Shown: positions 36,922 through 45,626, counted from the stretch's first letter. The stretch is 64,000 bases of DNA from Kribbella qitaiheensis (GCF_014217565.1 NZ_CP043661.1:7006001-7070000); one strand, 5' to 3'. A program made the numbers and translations. The notes: generated by a model not told the origin, from the letters alone.

Positions 36922-37655
36922 CAGACTCCCTTCGAAGGAACGTGCGGCCGGCGCGGAACGACTGGCAGACGACGCAACCAGAGCCGAATGCCGTGCACTC
37001 GGATCAGTGCCCAGACCTGGTACGTCACGAACGGCGTCCGCAGGGCCGCGGCAACAACCGCCGCCGTCCGGGCTACCCGAGGGCGCCCACTGAATGAGGC
37101 GGAGAAAACCCGGTGGTCGTCCTGCACCAGAGTGATGGCGACGGAGGCTTGCTCTGAGTCCAGTCGCAGCAGTACGTCGTACCGTCCGTTCACTGTGAAG
37201 AACGGGGAGACGTAGAACTCCTTGCCGAGCGAGAACCGCCCGGTGTCGTCCGGTCGCGCTAGCTGCGCGTGCCGCTCGCCGTACGTGTTGTGGATCTCCA
37301 GTACTACGCACCGCAGCTCACCGGTCGACTTGAGGCACCAGAAGACGCTGAGCGGATCGAAGACGTAGCCGAGGCTGCGTGCGTTCGCCAGCATCACCAC
37401 TCGGTCGTCTGGCTCAAGCGCTACGCCCTGCTCCGCGGTGAAGGCAGCAACGTTCTCGCGCAACGTGCGGTCCGGTGAACCCAGGTGGTCGGAGGGGGAG
37501 AAGGACGCCAGCACGCCGTGTCGCGGCAAGTCGTCGATGTCCACGAGCCACTGGTACGTGCGATAGGCGAACCGGTGTCGCAGCGGAACCCGCCTGGTGT
37601 GGCTGACCCGGCCCGGTACCACCGCCGGCAGCAGAGGCACTTCTAGCTTCACCAT
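36921..37655 (-). CDS. DUF1365 protein of the lipid-modification operon
   Basis: A 244-residue DUF1365 protein: GRVSHTRRVPLRHRFAYRTY, DHLGSPDRTLRENVAAF, LGYVFDPLSVFWC, HNTYGERHAQL, KEFYVSPFF. ATG 37655 lies 7 bases inside the end of the FAD gene, and its stop overlaps the methyltransferase start, so all are co-translated. DUF1365 genes accompany CFA-type methyltransferases very widely, and their biochemical role is poorly defined. The length is normal and no residue is missing from the recognisable motifs. Confidence 0.88.
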   Translation of the reverse strand: MVKLEVPLLPAVVPGRVSHTRRVPLRHRFAYRTYQWLVDIDDLPRHGVLASFSPSDHLGSPDRTLRENVAAFTAEQGVALEPDDRVVMLANARSLGYVFDPLSVFWCLKSTGELRCVVLEIHNTYGERHAQLARPDDTGRFSLGKEFYVSPFFTVNGRYDVLLRLDSEQASVAITLVQDDHRVFSASFSGRPRVARTAAVVAAALRTPFVTYQVWALIRVHGIRLWLRRLPVVPRRPHVPSKGV

Positions 37656-38914
37656 GAGCTGCCAAGCCTTGCTGCGGCTTCCACACCCGAACGGCACCCG
37701 TCCTCGTGGAACCCCCAACCCAGGTGTGCTCCCGCGAAGGCGAGACGCGGCCCACCGGCGTCCCGTAGTACAGGCGCTGCTCCTACCGACTCGGGCGTGA
37801 ACACCGGGTGCGCGTAGTTCATCTGCCGTACTGCGGTGGCCGGGTCGACCCAGCCGTCGGGGTTGAGCGTCACCAGGTGCTCGTCGGGCGACTCCAGCCC
37901 TTGTAGGCGGTTCATCCAGTAGCTGACGAGGACCTGCGGCTCATCCGACTGGCAGCCGCGCATCCGGTAGTTCCAGGACGCGCGCGCTCGGGCGGAGTCG
38001 GGCAGCACAGACGTGTCCGTGTGCAACCAGGTCGGGTTCGCGGAGTACCGGAAGGCGCCGAGCAGCGACTTCTCTTCGGGAGTCGCGTCGCTGAGCAGGT
38101 CGAGCGCCGTGTCTGCGTGCGTCGCTATGACGACACTGTCGAACTCAGTGGTCTTGTCGTCGGCCGTGGTCACCTCTACCGCGTCGTCGTGCCGCAGTAC
38201 CGAGCGGATCGGCGTCGAGGTGCGCACTGTGCCGACCTGGGTGACCACGGCGTCGACGTACGACCGTGAGCCGCCGGTGACGGTTCGCCAGCGTGGCGAC
38301 CCTCCGACGGTGAGCATCCCGTGGTGCTCGAGGAAGCGGAACAGATAGCGGGCGGGGTAGAGCGCGGCGTCCGAGGAGCCGGCGGACCACACGCACGACA
38401 CCAGTGGTACGGCGAAGTGCCAGACGAAGTACGGCGAGAACTTGCGATCGCGAAGGAACTCGCCCCAGGTCAGCTGGTCGTCACCGGAGGCGAGGACGCC
38501 GCGGGCCTCGCGATGGAAGCGCGGCACCTCCGCGAGCATCCGCAGGAACCGGGGATCGAGGGTCCGCCGCCACTGGCTGAACAGCGCACCGGCTCCGCGA
38601 CCACCGGCGTACTCGAGCCCGCAGCCGTCGCAGTGGACGCTCATGCTCATCTCGGTCGGCTGCGTGGCGATCCCCAGCTCGGCGAACAGCCTGAGCAGGT
38701 TCGGGTAGGTGCGCTCGTTGTGGACGATGAAGCCGGTGTCGATCCGCAGGGCGGTGCCGGCCGAGTCGGTCACATCGTGGGTGTGGGCATGGCCGCCGGG
38801 ACGGTCGTCGGCTTCGAAGAGCGTGACGTCGCTGGTCCGGCTCAGGACATAGGCCGCCGTCAGGCCGGCGATGCCGGACCCGAGGACCGCGACGGCTCGG
38901 CGTTGACCGTTCAT
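37649..38914 (-). CDS. FAD-dependent oxidoreductase (amine-oxidase/desaturase-like) of the lipid operon
   Basis: The 421-residue flavoprotein starts at ATG 38914 with AAGG eight bases upstream; TTG 38920 is less likely. The dinucleotide site VAVLGSGIAGLTAAYVLSRT, the DDRPGGHAHTHDV segment and the FIVHNERTYPNL motif are typical of the FAD protein that leads the oxidoreductase-DUF1365-CFA clusters. The C-terminus LAFAGAHLGWGFHEDG binds the FAD ribityl part. It probably oxidises or desaturates an acyl chain. This is the first gene of the operon; the upstream 187 bases hold an AT-rich promoter. Confidence 0.88.
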   Translation of the reverse strand: MNGQRRAVAVLGSGIAGLTAAYVLSRTSDVTLFEADDRPGGHAHTHDVTDSAGTALRIDTGFIVHNERTYPNLLRLFAELGIATQPTEMSMSVHCDGCGLEYAGGRGAGALFSQWRRTLDPRFLRMLAEVPRFHREARGVLASGDDQLTWGEFLRDRKFSPYFVWHFAVPLVSCVWSAGSSDAALYPARYLFRFLEHHGMLTVGGSPRWRTVTGGSRSYVDAVVTQVGTVRTSTPIRSVLRHDDAVEVTTADDKTTEFDSVVIATHADTALDLLSDATPEEKSLLGAFRYSANPTWLHTDTSVLPDSARARASWNYRMRGCQSDEPQVLVSYWMNRLQGLESPDEHLVTLNPDGWVDPATAVRQMNYAHPVFTPESVGAAPVLRDAGGPRLAFAGAHLGWGFHEDGCRSGVEAAARLGSSW

Positions 38915-39101
38915 TGTCAAAGCCTTGCCGGTGCATAAGTTTGGAACAATTTATCCATCGCCCATCTGCTGGTTCCGCCGGCGCGCCGGGGTGAAGGTCC
39001 GGCGCGGTCGGTCGTTGTTCGGAGCCGACGGGCGACCTGATCGGTGCGACCTGCGGAGTGGTCCGGGCGCACGGCGTGCGCGGGAGCCGTACTGTGGTGG
39101 T

Positions 39102-39548
39102 GTGGCTCGTTATCTGCCTTTCCTGATCAGCTTGTTCCTGACCATCTACGCTCTGTTCTCCTGCATTCAGACGCGGGACGAAGACGTGCCTTACCTGCCG
39201 AAGCTGGTCTGGATCCTGCTGATCGTGTTCGTCCCGTTCGCCGGCCCGATCGTCTGGCTGCTGATGGCCCGGTACTACGTGCCCCAGCAACCCGCGAAGG
39301 CCGGCCCCGCGCCCAAGCGCCCCACCGGCCGGCCCTTGGCTCCGGACGACGACCCGGACTTCCTGGCCACCCTCGAGCCCTTCCGCGACCCCCGCTTGTC
39401 CAACCACCCAGCCACAGACGACAAGCCAGAACACCCGGACACCCCGGCAGCAGCGGCCGAGCCCGACCCCGAGCCCGACCCGATCAAGCCCGCGGACTCC
39501 GAAACCCCAGCCGACGACGCCAAACCAGAAGACGGCCCCCGCGGCTAG
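39102..39548 (+). CDS. PLDc_N-type two-helix membrane protein with acidic tail
   Basis: GTG 39102 opens a 148-residue protein that begins ARYLPFLISLFLTIYALFSC and continues YLPKLVWILLIVFVPFAGPI, the two-helix pattern of the phospholipase-D-nuclease N-terminal (PLDc_N) family. The rest is a Pro/Asp/Glu-rich tail of about 85 residues. No catalytic domain follows. It is divergent from the lipid operon. Longer in-frame starts exist back to 38925 but lack family sequence. Function unknown. Confidence 0.75.
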   Translation: MARYLPFLISLFLTIYALFSCIQTRDEDVPYLPKLVWILLIVFVPFAGPIVWLLMARYYVPQQPAKAGPAPKRPTGRPLAPDDDPDFLATLEPFRDPRLSNHPATDDKPEHPDTPAAAAEPDPEPDPIKPADSETPADDAKPEDGPRG

Positions 39549-39964
39549 TCACACCACCGCCCGCCCGAGCACACCTCCGCCGCGTCCACGCGGCCGCCCC
39601 GCCCCGCGTCCCGGGCGCGCCTCGGCCATCTCAGCCCGCAGCTTGCGAGCCTGCACTCCCCGCCTTCCCTTCTCGGATCCCGTCCGCCCGCAGGGCGGGC
39701 GGGATCCGTTATTCGGACAGCTCGATCAGCATTTCCGTGGCTCTTCGGTGACAGCGCGCTGATTGACGTCCATAAACAGCATCCTGGATCTCAACATGTG
39801 GATACCAATCAGACCTAAGGCTATTGAGTTGGTTCAATTTCTGTTGTTTACTCAAGGTCGAGAGCGGTAGCCCAGGGGGGACCTCGGCCCAATCTCTTCC
39901 GATCGCACAGACGGGGCGGGCCGGTCATACGGCGCGTCTCGTTGAGACCGAAGGATCCGCCGAA
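39549..39964. other. 416-base intergenic region before the ABC importer operon
   Basis: It contains the hairpin at 39675-39707 and an AT-rich stretch at 39770-39850. The latter has TTGAGT and ACTCAA as inverted half-sites about 20 bases apart (near 39825-39855), a possible promoter/operator of the importer. No gene is seen. Confidence 0.5.
39675..39707. terminator. 15-bp hairpin after the PLDc_N gene
   Basis: Arms 39675-39689 and 39693-39707 pair at 14 of 15 positions (the other is a wobble) around a 3-base loop, then GTTATT follows. Confidence 0.75.
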
Positions 39965-41041
39965 ATGAAGCACATCATTCGTACTCCGCGCGCCGTCGCG
40001 GCCGCCACTGTCGCCGTCGCACTCCTGCTCGCGGCCGGCTGCTCGCGGGCCGACGAGAAGTCCGGCAGCGACGCGGCACCGGTTGCCGACAAGGGGGCGG
40101 CCACCGAGCTGAGGCTCGGATACTTCCCGAACGTGACCCACGCACCGGCCCTGATCGGCCTCGGCGAGGGACTGTTCACCAAGGAGCTCGGCAGCACGAA
40201 GCTGGTGCCGACCAAGTTCAACGCCGGCCCGGAAGCGGTCACCGCACTGCTCGGCGGCTCGCTCGACGCCTCGTTCATCGGCTCGGGCCCGGCGATCAAC
40301 GCCTTCGCCAAGTCGAAGGGTGAGGCGGTCCGGCTGATCGCCGGTACCACGTCCGGCGGCGCGCAGTTCGTGGTCAAGTCGACGATCACCAAGCCCGAGG
40401 ACCTGGCCGGCAAGACGATCGCGACGCCGCAGCTCGGCAACACCCAGGACGTCTCGCTGAAGAAGTGGCTGGCGGAGAAGAACCTGACCGGCAAGGTCAA
40501 GGTCACCAACCTCGAGAACGCGGCCACTCTGGACGCCTTCAAGAAGGGCGACGTCGACGGCGCCTGGCTGCCGGAGCCGTGGTCGTCCCGGCTGATCCTC
40601 GACGCCGGCGCCAAGGTGCTGGTGGACGAGGCCGACCTGTGGCCGGGCGGCAAGTTCCCGACCACGGTGCTGATCGTCCGGACCCAGTTCCTGCAGGAGC
40701 ACCCGGCCACGGTGAAGGCGCTGCTGGCCGGCCTGGTCGCTTCGATCGACGCCGCGACCGCTGACAAGGCGACCGCGGAGAAGACGGTCAACAAGCAACT
40801 GCTCGACCTGACCGGCAAGTCGCTCAAGCAGCCGGTGATCGACCGCGCGTTCAGCAAGATCGAGCTCACCGCCGACCCGGTCGCGGCCCAGTTCCCGCAG
40901 CTGGCCAAGGATCAGGTCACCGCCGCCATCGCCAAACAGGCCCCGGCCGTGGCCGGCTTCGCCAACCTGACGCTGCTGAACGAAGTACTCAAGGCCGCGG
41001 GTAAGCCCGAGATCGACGCAGCCGGCCTGGACAAGAAGTGA
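39965..41041 (+). CDS. ABC importer substrate-binding lipoprotein (sulfonate/nitrate/taurine type)
   Basis: ATG 39965 starts a lipoprotein signal with lipobox LLAAGC, so Cys23 or so is lipidated. The 358-residue protein matches the NMT1/SsuA-like family (ATELRLGYFPNVTHAPALIG, GPEAVTALLGGSLDASFIGS, KTIATPQLGNTQDVSLKKWL, DVDGAWLPEPW). It captures an organosulfur or similar anion outside the membrane. An ATPase and a permease follow on the same strand after a 199-base gap containing a long palindrome. The exact ligand is unknown. Confidence 0.88.
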   Translation: MKHIIRTPRAVAAATVAVALLLAAGCSRADEKSGSDAAPVADKGAATELRLGYFPNVTHAPALIGLGEGLFTKELGSTKLVPTKFNAGPEAVTALLGGSLDASFIGSGPAINAFAKSKGEAVRLIAGTTSGGAQFVVKSTITKPEDLAGKTIATPQLGNTQDVSLKKWLAEKNLTGKVKVTNLENAATLDAFKKGDVDGAWLPEPWSSRLILDAGAKVLVDEADLWPGGKFPTTVLIVRTQFLQEHPATVKALLAGLVASIDAATADKATAEKTVNKQLLDLTGKSLKQPVIDRAFSKIELTADPVAAQFPQLAKDQVTAAIAKQAPAVAGFANLTLLNEVLKAAGKPEIDAAGLDKK

Positions 41042-41204
41042 GTGCCCTGCGCCGGACGTTCTTTGGTGCTTCCGGCGCCCAGGCACGTACCTCGCGGCAC
41101 TGGCGAAGCGTCCACGATGCTCCGCATCGAGAACGCTCCGCCAGCACCGCGATGCACGCACCTGAACACCGCAATCACTCAAACAACGTCCGGCGCAGGG
41201 CACT
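41041..41204. repeat. 164-bp long imperfect palindrome with perfect 20-bp ends, inside the ABC operon
   Basis: Arms 41041-41060 (AGTGCCCTGCGCCGGACGTT) and 41185-41204 are perfect inverted copies. The interior is also largely self-complementary: GCGGCACTGGCGAAGCGT pairs with ACGCTCCGCCAGCACCGC, and the tip GATGctccGCATC is a small hairpin. The first base is the last base of the binding-protein stop codon. It resembles a MITE or a large RNA hairpin. Confidence 0.8.
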
Positions 41205-41240
41205 AAGAACCCCGAAGCCATCGAGAGGCAGGCGAAACTG

Positions 41241-42047
41241 ATGACCGCGACAGTCGAGGCGCAACGGGTTCGTACCGAAGCTCAGCAAGCCGTCAGATTC
41301 GACGGTGTCGGCAAGGTGTTCGGCAACGGCAAGCAGGCCGTGGTCGCCCTGGACCAGGTGCACCTGCAGGTCGAGGTCGGCGAGTTCGTCTGCCTTCTCG
41401 GGGCCTCCGGATGTGGCAAGACCACCCTGCTCAATCTGGTCGCCGGGTTGGACAAGGCGTCGGCCGGGACGATCGACATCAGCTCGTCCCGGCCCGCCGT
41501 AGTGTTCCAGGAGCCGGCTCTGATGCCCTGGCTCACCGCGGCCGGGAACGTCGAACTGCCGCTCCGGATGGCCGGGGTCGGACGCGCGGAGCGTCGTCGC
41601 AAGGCGTCGGCGCTGCTCGAGTTGGTCCGCCTCGGGGGACTGGGCGACAAGCGGCCGCACGAGTTGTCCGGCGGCATGAGGCAGCGCGTGGCACTGGCCC
41701 GCGCGTTGGCCTCGACGGCAGACCACACCTCCAACGGTGACGCGCACAAGCCGTCGCTGCTGCTGATGGACGAGCCGTTCTCCGCCCTGGACGCGATCAC
41801 CCGCGACGTACTCCAGTCCGAGTTGCTGCGGATCTGGGAAGCCACTCGTACGGCGATCCTGTTCGTCACCCATGACGTTCGGGAAGCCGTGCGGCTAGGG
41901 CAGCGGGTAGTACTGCTCTCTTCCCGGCCCGGTCGGGTGGTCCGCGAGTGGGCCGTTGACGGTCTCAGTGGTGCGTCGGAGAGTTCGACGGTCGACGAGA
42001 TCAACGCCGAACTGCGAAGGGTGATCAGCAGTCATGCCGCAGCCTGA
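41241..42047 (+). CDS. ABC importer ATPase (SsuB/TauB/NrtD type)
   Basis: The 268-residue ATPase has Walker A GASGCGKTTLL, the signature LSGGMRQRVALARAL, Walker B LLLMDEPFSALDA and the H-loop FVTHDVREAV. It powers uptake of the ligand caught by the lipoprotein upstream. ATG 41241 follows GAGAGGCAGGCGAAACTG. Its last 14 bases overlap the permease start. An unusual low-complexity stretch (ADHTSNGDAHKPS) lies between the signature and Walker B. Confidence 0.92.
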   Translation: MTATVEAQRVRTEAQQAVRFDGVGKVFGNGKQAVVALDQVHLQVEVGEFVCLLGASGCGKTTLLNLVAGLDKASAGTIDISSSRPAVVFQEPALMPWLTAAGNVELPLRMAGVGRAERRRKASALLELVRLGGLGDKRPHELSGGMRQRVALARALASTADHTSNGDAHKPSLLLMDEPFSALDAITRDVLQSELLRIWEATRTAILFVTHDVREAVRLGQRVVLLSSRPGRVVREWAVDGLSGASESSTVDEINAELRRVISSHAAA

Positions 42048-42936
42048 TCTCGAGGACCGCGTCGAACGGGCCGACACCGAATCCGTCGGCGCGGGCCTGG
42101 ATGCTCTGGACACCCCGCTGTCCGATCGTGCGACCGGCCCTGCTGCTGTCGCCAAGCGGATCGCCGCCCGCGCGCTGCCGCCGATCATCGCGGTCGCGCT
42201 GATGATCGGCGTCTGGCAGGCGCTCTGGGCGGCGGCCTTCTGGCCTGAGTTCAAACTGCCGGCGCCCTCGGCGGTCTGGGCCAACATCTGGGAGCTGGTC
42301 ACCACCGGCGACATCGTGGACCTGTTCTGGGTCTCGGTGCACCGGGCCGTGATCGGCTTCGCCATCTCGCTGGTGATCGCGGTGCCGCTCGGCCTGGCGA
42401 TCGCGAACCTCAAGGTGGTCCGGCGCGGTATCGGTCCGCTCGTGTCCGGCCTGCAGAGCCTGCCGTCGGTGGCCTGGGTGCCGGCGGCGATCCTCTGGTT
42501 CGGCCTGAACGACCGCGCCATCTACTGGGTCGTCCTGCTCGGCGCCGTACCGTCGATCGCGAACGGCCTCGTGTCGGGTCTCGACCAGGTCCCGCCGATC
42601 CTGCCGCGGGTCGGCAAAGCGCTGGGCGCTTCACGTCTCGGCGGCATCAGGTACATCTTGTTGCCTGCGGCCCTGCCGGGCTTCCTGGGCGGCCTGAAGC
42701 AGGGCTGGGCCTTCTCCTGGCGCTCGCTGATGGCAGCCGAACTGATTGCCACCTCGCCCGACCTGGGGGAGGGACTGGGCCAGTACCTGCACAACGGCAT
42801 GTCGCTGTCGGACATCAGCCTGGTCTTCGCCGGCATCATCTTGATCTTCGTAGTAGGCGTCGGCATCGAACTACTGGTCTTCCGCCCGCTGGAGAACTCC
42901 GTACTCCGCTCCCGCGGCCTGACCCGCTCAGCCTGA
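42034..42936 (+). CDS. ABC importer permease (SsuC type)
   Basis: The 300-residue protein has about six membrane helices and the binding-protein-dependent permease motif (LGASRLGGIRYILLPAALPG, the EAA-type loop that contacts the ATPase). It starts at ATG 42034, overlapping the ATPase gene by 14 bases. With the two upstream genes it forms a complete importer. The N-terminal 45 residues are cytosolic and acidic. It is the last gene of the operon; the 284 bases after it hold no gene I can support. Confidence 0.92.
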   Translation: MPQPDLEDRVERADTESVGAGLDALDTPLSDRATGPAAVAKRIAARALPPIIAVALMIGVWQALWAAAFWPEFKLPAPSAVWANIWELVTTGDIVDLFWVSVHRAVIGFAISLVIAVPLGLAIANLKVVRRGIGPLVSGLQSLPSVAWVPAAILWFGLNDRAIYWVVLLGAVPSIANGLVSGLDQVPPILPRVGKALGASRLGGIRYILLPAALPGFLGGLKQGWAFSWRSLMAAELIATSPDLGEGLGQYLHNGMSLSDISLVFAGIILIFVVGVGIELLVFRPLENSVLRSRGLTRSA

Positions 42937-43220
42937 CCCGAAGGCCCCACCCCGCACGGCCCGGCGCCCCCCCGCCGGGCCGTTGCCATGCCCAACGAGC
43001 ACGCGCCTGAACCAGGCGCCGACCCGGCAGATCCAAAGCGCGTCAGATACCCAACGCTCTACCTGGCATCGATTCCACCAACCGCCGGATCAACCCTCAG
43101 GAATTTCAAGGGTTTGATTTCCAGCTGGTAAGCGGGTGCCCGGGTCCGGCGGCTCTGGCCGAGCAGGCGGACCCGGGAAGGTCTAGTGGGGCACCGAAGT
43201 GCCGCTTCCCGCGCCGGCCG

Positions 43221-43514
43221 TCAGGCGGACTTCCTGTGTTCGGCAAGTACCACGTTGTCCCGCTCGGATTCCGTGGTTCCACCCCAGACGCCGTACGGCT
43301 CTCCGACGGAGAGAGCGTGCTGGCGGCACTCGGGCTGGACTGGGCAGGTACCGCAGAGCGACTTGGCCACCATCTCGCGAGCGCGTTTACGAACGCCACG
43401 CTCCGATTCGGGGGAGAAGAACAGCTCTGGGTTGACGTCGCGGCACGCGGCCTGCGACTGCCAGTCCCACAGATCCATGAGCGGGCGGGGTAGGCGAGGC
43501 ATCCCTCTCGACAT
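43221..43514 (-). CDS. WhiB-family iron-sulfur regulator (WhiB3/WhiD-like)
   Basis: The 97-residue protein has the four cluster-binding cysteines (Cys24, then Cys54-x2-Cys57-x5-Cys63), the GVWGG turn and a basic tail. MDLWDWQSQAACR and ERGVRKRAREMVAK resemble WhiB3/WhiD rather than WhiB1 or WhiB7. These proteins bind [4Fe-4S] and act with the main sigma factor in redox, dormancy or sporulation control. ATG 43514 has AAGGAGG six bases upstream. It is divergent from the MerR-type regulator with 153 bases between them. Confidence 0.9.
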   Translation of the reverse strand: MSRGMPRLPRPLMDLWDWQSQAACRDVNPELFFSPESERGVRKRAREMVAKSLCGTCPVQPECRQHALSVGEPYGVWGGTTESERDNVVLAEHRKSA

Positions 43515-43667
43515 GGCAACCTCCTTGACTCACCGTGAGCGCGGACGGGCGCTCGGTGAAAACTATGCTCAACTCATGCGTAGTTCAACCCTTGTTATCT
43601 CGAAACCCGGTCGAGTTGTTATCGGCCCGAGGCGTTTCCTGCCTGGCGAGGGCCCCGGGCGGGCAAG

Positions 43668-44627
43668 ATGAACGATGTGCCGACCGATTCCGAAACCCTC
43701 ACCGTCAGCGCCGTCGCGCGCCGGCTCGGGATTGCCGCCCCGACCCTGCGAAGCTGGGAGCGGCGGTACGGATTGAGCCCGAGCGCACGCTCGGCGGGCG
43801 GTCATCGCCGCTACAGTCCGCAGGATCTGGCCCGGTTCCACGCGATGCTCAAACTGGTCAACTCGGGCGTTCCGACCGCCGAGGCCGCGTCGACGGTTCG
43901 TGACCGGATCTATACCGCCCGCTCACCGAATGTGACATCCGCCACTTCCGATGCCGAGGGCACCCCGGCCCAGGATCACGCCGTACGGCGTGCGCCCCGG
44001 AACCGGCCCCGGTCGGCCGATCCGGCCGATCTGTTCCAGCTCGCGAACGCCATGGACGGCGAACGGCTGACCCACGAAATCGCCCGCAGCCTCGATCGGT
44101 CCGGTGCGGTCGAGGCCTGGACCAGCCGGCTGGTCCCGCTGCTGGTGGGGGTCGGGGACCAATGGGAGCGGACCGGCGAGTGCGTAGAGGTCGAGCACCT
44201 CGCGACCGAGGCGGTCGTGAGCGGCCTGAGGTATCACACCCGTCGCGCGGTCGAGCGCCACAAGCCGGACGAGACCGGGCGCCCCGTAGTACTGGCGTGT
44301 CTCGAGCTGGAGGATCACGCGCTGCCTCTGCTCGCCGTCGCGGCGGCGCTGGCGGAGCGAGGCGTGCGTGTGCAGACGCTCGGTGCGGCGACGCCGATCA
44401 ACTCCCTGTCAGCCGCCGTACGCCGAATCCGCCCGGCCGCGGTCTTCATCTGGTCCAGCGCCCCCCGAACCGCAGACGTCGAGTCCCTCCAGAGTCTCGC
44501 CCGCACCCGCCCGTCGTACTCCCTGGTCGTAGGCGGCCCCGGCTGGCAAGCCCTAGGCCGCCCCGACGGCTGGGTAGGCTCCCTCGCCGACGCCGTAGAA
44601 GCCCTGGTAACCGCTGCCCACCGCTAA
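43668..44627 (+). CDS. MerR-family regulator with B12-binding domain (CarH/LitR-like)
   Basis: Residues 8-75 are a MerR winged helix (VSAVARRLGIAAPTLRSWER, RYGLSPS.. GGHRRYSPQDL). Residues ~115-319 match the B12-binding modules of CarH/LitR photoreceptors: the helical part has W-x9-EH (WERTGECVEVEHLATEAV), and the Rossmann part has a LELEDHALPLLAVAA segment. The usual DxHxxG is EDHALP here: the axial His is kept but the Gly is not. Known relatives repress light-induced genes until light breaks the adenosylcobalamin bond. Whether this one binds B12 is open. Targets in other bacteria include CFA-type lipid operons such as the one at 35-39 kb. Confidence 0.8.
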   Translation: MNDVPTDSETLTVSAVARRLGIAAPTLRSWERRYGLSPSARSAGGHRRYSPQDLARFHAMLKLVNSGVPTAEAASTVRDRIYTARSPNVTSATSDAEGTPAQDHAVRRAPRNRPRSADPADLFQLANAMDGERLTHEIARSLDRSGAVEAWTSRLVPLLVGVGDQWERTGECVEVEHLATEAVVSGLRYHTRRAVERHKPDETGRPVVLACLELEDHALPLLAVAAALAERGVRVQTLGAATPINSLSAAVRRIRPAAVFIWSSAPRTADVESLQSLARTRPSYSLVVGGPGWQALGRPDGWVGSLADAVEALVTAAHR

Positions 44628-44671
44628 CCAAGCTGAGGGCGGGTGGGCTGGGTATGCTGTGGGGGTTGTGA

Positions 44672-44732
44672 CCGGCGGTGGGGCTCGCCGGACCGAACCG
44701 TCGCCTGATCGGTGGCCAACAGTCCCTACCTG
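44672..44732 (+). promoter_or_regulatory. Fluoride riboswitch (crcB motif)
   Basis: The 5' stem-loop GGCGGTGGGGCTCGCC and the 3' conserved segment AACAGTCCCTACC have the arrangement of the crcB/fluoride aptamer (GGCgaUGnnGnnCGCC ... ugauGnCuCCuac). It lies about 15-20 bases after a TATGCT -10-like hexamer at 44653-44658, and 53 bases before crcB. Fluoride binding should allow expression. Confidence 0.75.
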
Positions 44733-44736
44733 TCGA

Positions 44737-44765
44737 CCCTGCGGCCTGCCGTGGGGCCATTTTTC
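44737..44765 (+). terminator. Riboswitch expression-platform terminator
   Basis: CCCTGCGG and CCGTGGGG pair over 8 bp (with G-U pairs) around CCTG, then GCCATTTTT follows. It lies between the aptamer and the ribosome site, so it is the likely switch. Confidence 0.65.
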
Positions 44766-44784
44766 GGGTAGGAGGTAGGTCCAA

Positions 44785-45261
44785 GTGCGCTTAGATCCAG
44801 CTCCGGGTGAACCGGTCGACTCTGATGTCGATCTGCGGTTCGCGCGGTCTGCTCGTCCGCCGGCTCGCGATGTCGCCGTGTTGGGCGTCGTCGCCGCGGG
44901 CGGGGCGATCGGCGCTGCTGCCCGCTATCTGGTCGGGCTGGCCTGGCCTACCGCGTCGGGGGGCTTTCCGTGGGCGACCTTGGGTATCAACGTGGTTGGC
45001 TGCGCGTTGATCGGGGTCTTGATGGTGCTGGTTGCTGACGTGTGGACGCACCAGCGGTTGCTGCGCCCGTTCGTCGGAACCGGGATGCTGGGCGGGTTCA
45101 CCACGTTCTCCACCTACGCCGTGGACATCCAGCAGTTGTTCGCCGGTAGGCACGCGGGCACCGGGTTGCTGTACTTGGCCGGTACTGCGATCGGCGCGCT
45201 GGTCGCGGTCTGGGCTGCGGCGAGCACGACTCGACGGCTCGTCAGTCGGAGGCGGCGATGA
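44785..45261 (+). CDS. crcB: Fluoride channel subunit CrcB/Fluc
   Basis: GTG 44785 follows AGGAGG at 44770. The 158-residue protein has four membrane helices and the Fluc motifs GGAIGAAARYLVGL, WATLGINVVGCALIG and GMLGGFTTFSTYAVDI (the Thr/Phe-lined pore). It exports fluoride as a dual-topology dimer. Its stop overlaps the second crcB gene (ATGA at 45258), so the two subunits are made together and may form a heterodimer. Confidence 0.93.
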   Translation: MRLDPAPGEPVDSDVDLRFARSARPPARDVAVLGVVAAGGAIGAAARYLVGLAWPTASGGFPWATLGINVVGCALIGVLMVLVADVWTHQRLLRPFVGTGMLGGFTTFSTYAVDIQQLFAGRHAGTGLLYLAGTAIGALVAVWAAASTTRRLVSRRRR

Positions 45262-45626
45262 ACCTCCTGCTGGTGATTGTGGGCGCGGCTATCGGTGCGC
45301 CGCTGCGATACCTGACCGACCGTGCGGTGCAGAGTCGTCACGACTCGGTGTTCCCGTGGGGGACCATCACCGTCAACGTCGTCGGCTGTGTCGTGCTGGG
45401 CATCGTCGGCGGTGCGGCCAGTACTGCGAGCGTCCCGCACGAGGTGCAGCTGCTCGTCGGGACCGGATTCTGCGGCGCCCTGACCACCTACTCGACCTTC
45501 TCGTACGAGACGCTGCGCCTGATCGAGCAGGACGCGAAGTTCTTCGCCGCCGCGAACGTCGTCACCAGCATCGTCGCCGGACTCGGCGGCGCCTTCCTCG
45601 GCGTCGCGATCGCCCAGGCGCTCTAG
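45258..45626 (+). CDS. crcB: Second fluoride channel subunit CrcB/Fluc
   Basis: The 122-residue protein has the same plan: GAAIGAPLRYLTDRAV, WGTITVNVVGCVVLGIVGG and GTGFCGALTTYSTFSYET. It has the standard Fluc length. It overlaps the previous gene by 4 bases. Paired, diverged crcB genes are known in actinomycetes and other bacteria as obligate heterodimers. No promoter lies between them, so both depend on the riboswitch upstream. Confidence 0.93.
   Translation: MNLLLVIVGAAIGAPLRYLTDRAVQSRHDSVFPWGTITVNVVGCVVLGIVGGAASTASVPHEVQLLVGTGFCGALTTYSTFSYETLRLIEQDAKFFAAANVVTSIVAGLGGAFLGVAIAQAL

Noticed and set aside
41038-41241. 67-codon frame after the binding protein
   Set aside because: It is created by the long palindrome; near-mirror frames exist on the other strand.
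42937-43220. Possible small gene after the permease
   Set aside because: No frame has coding character or a ribosome site.
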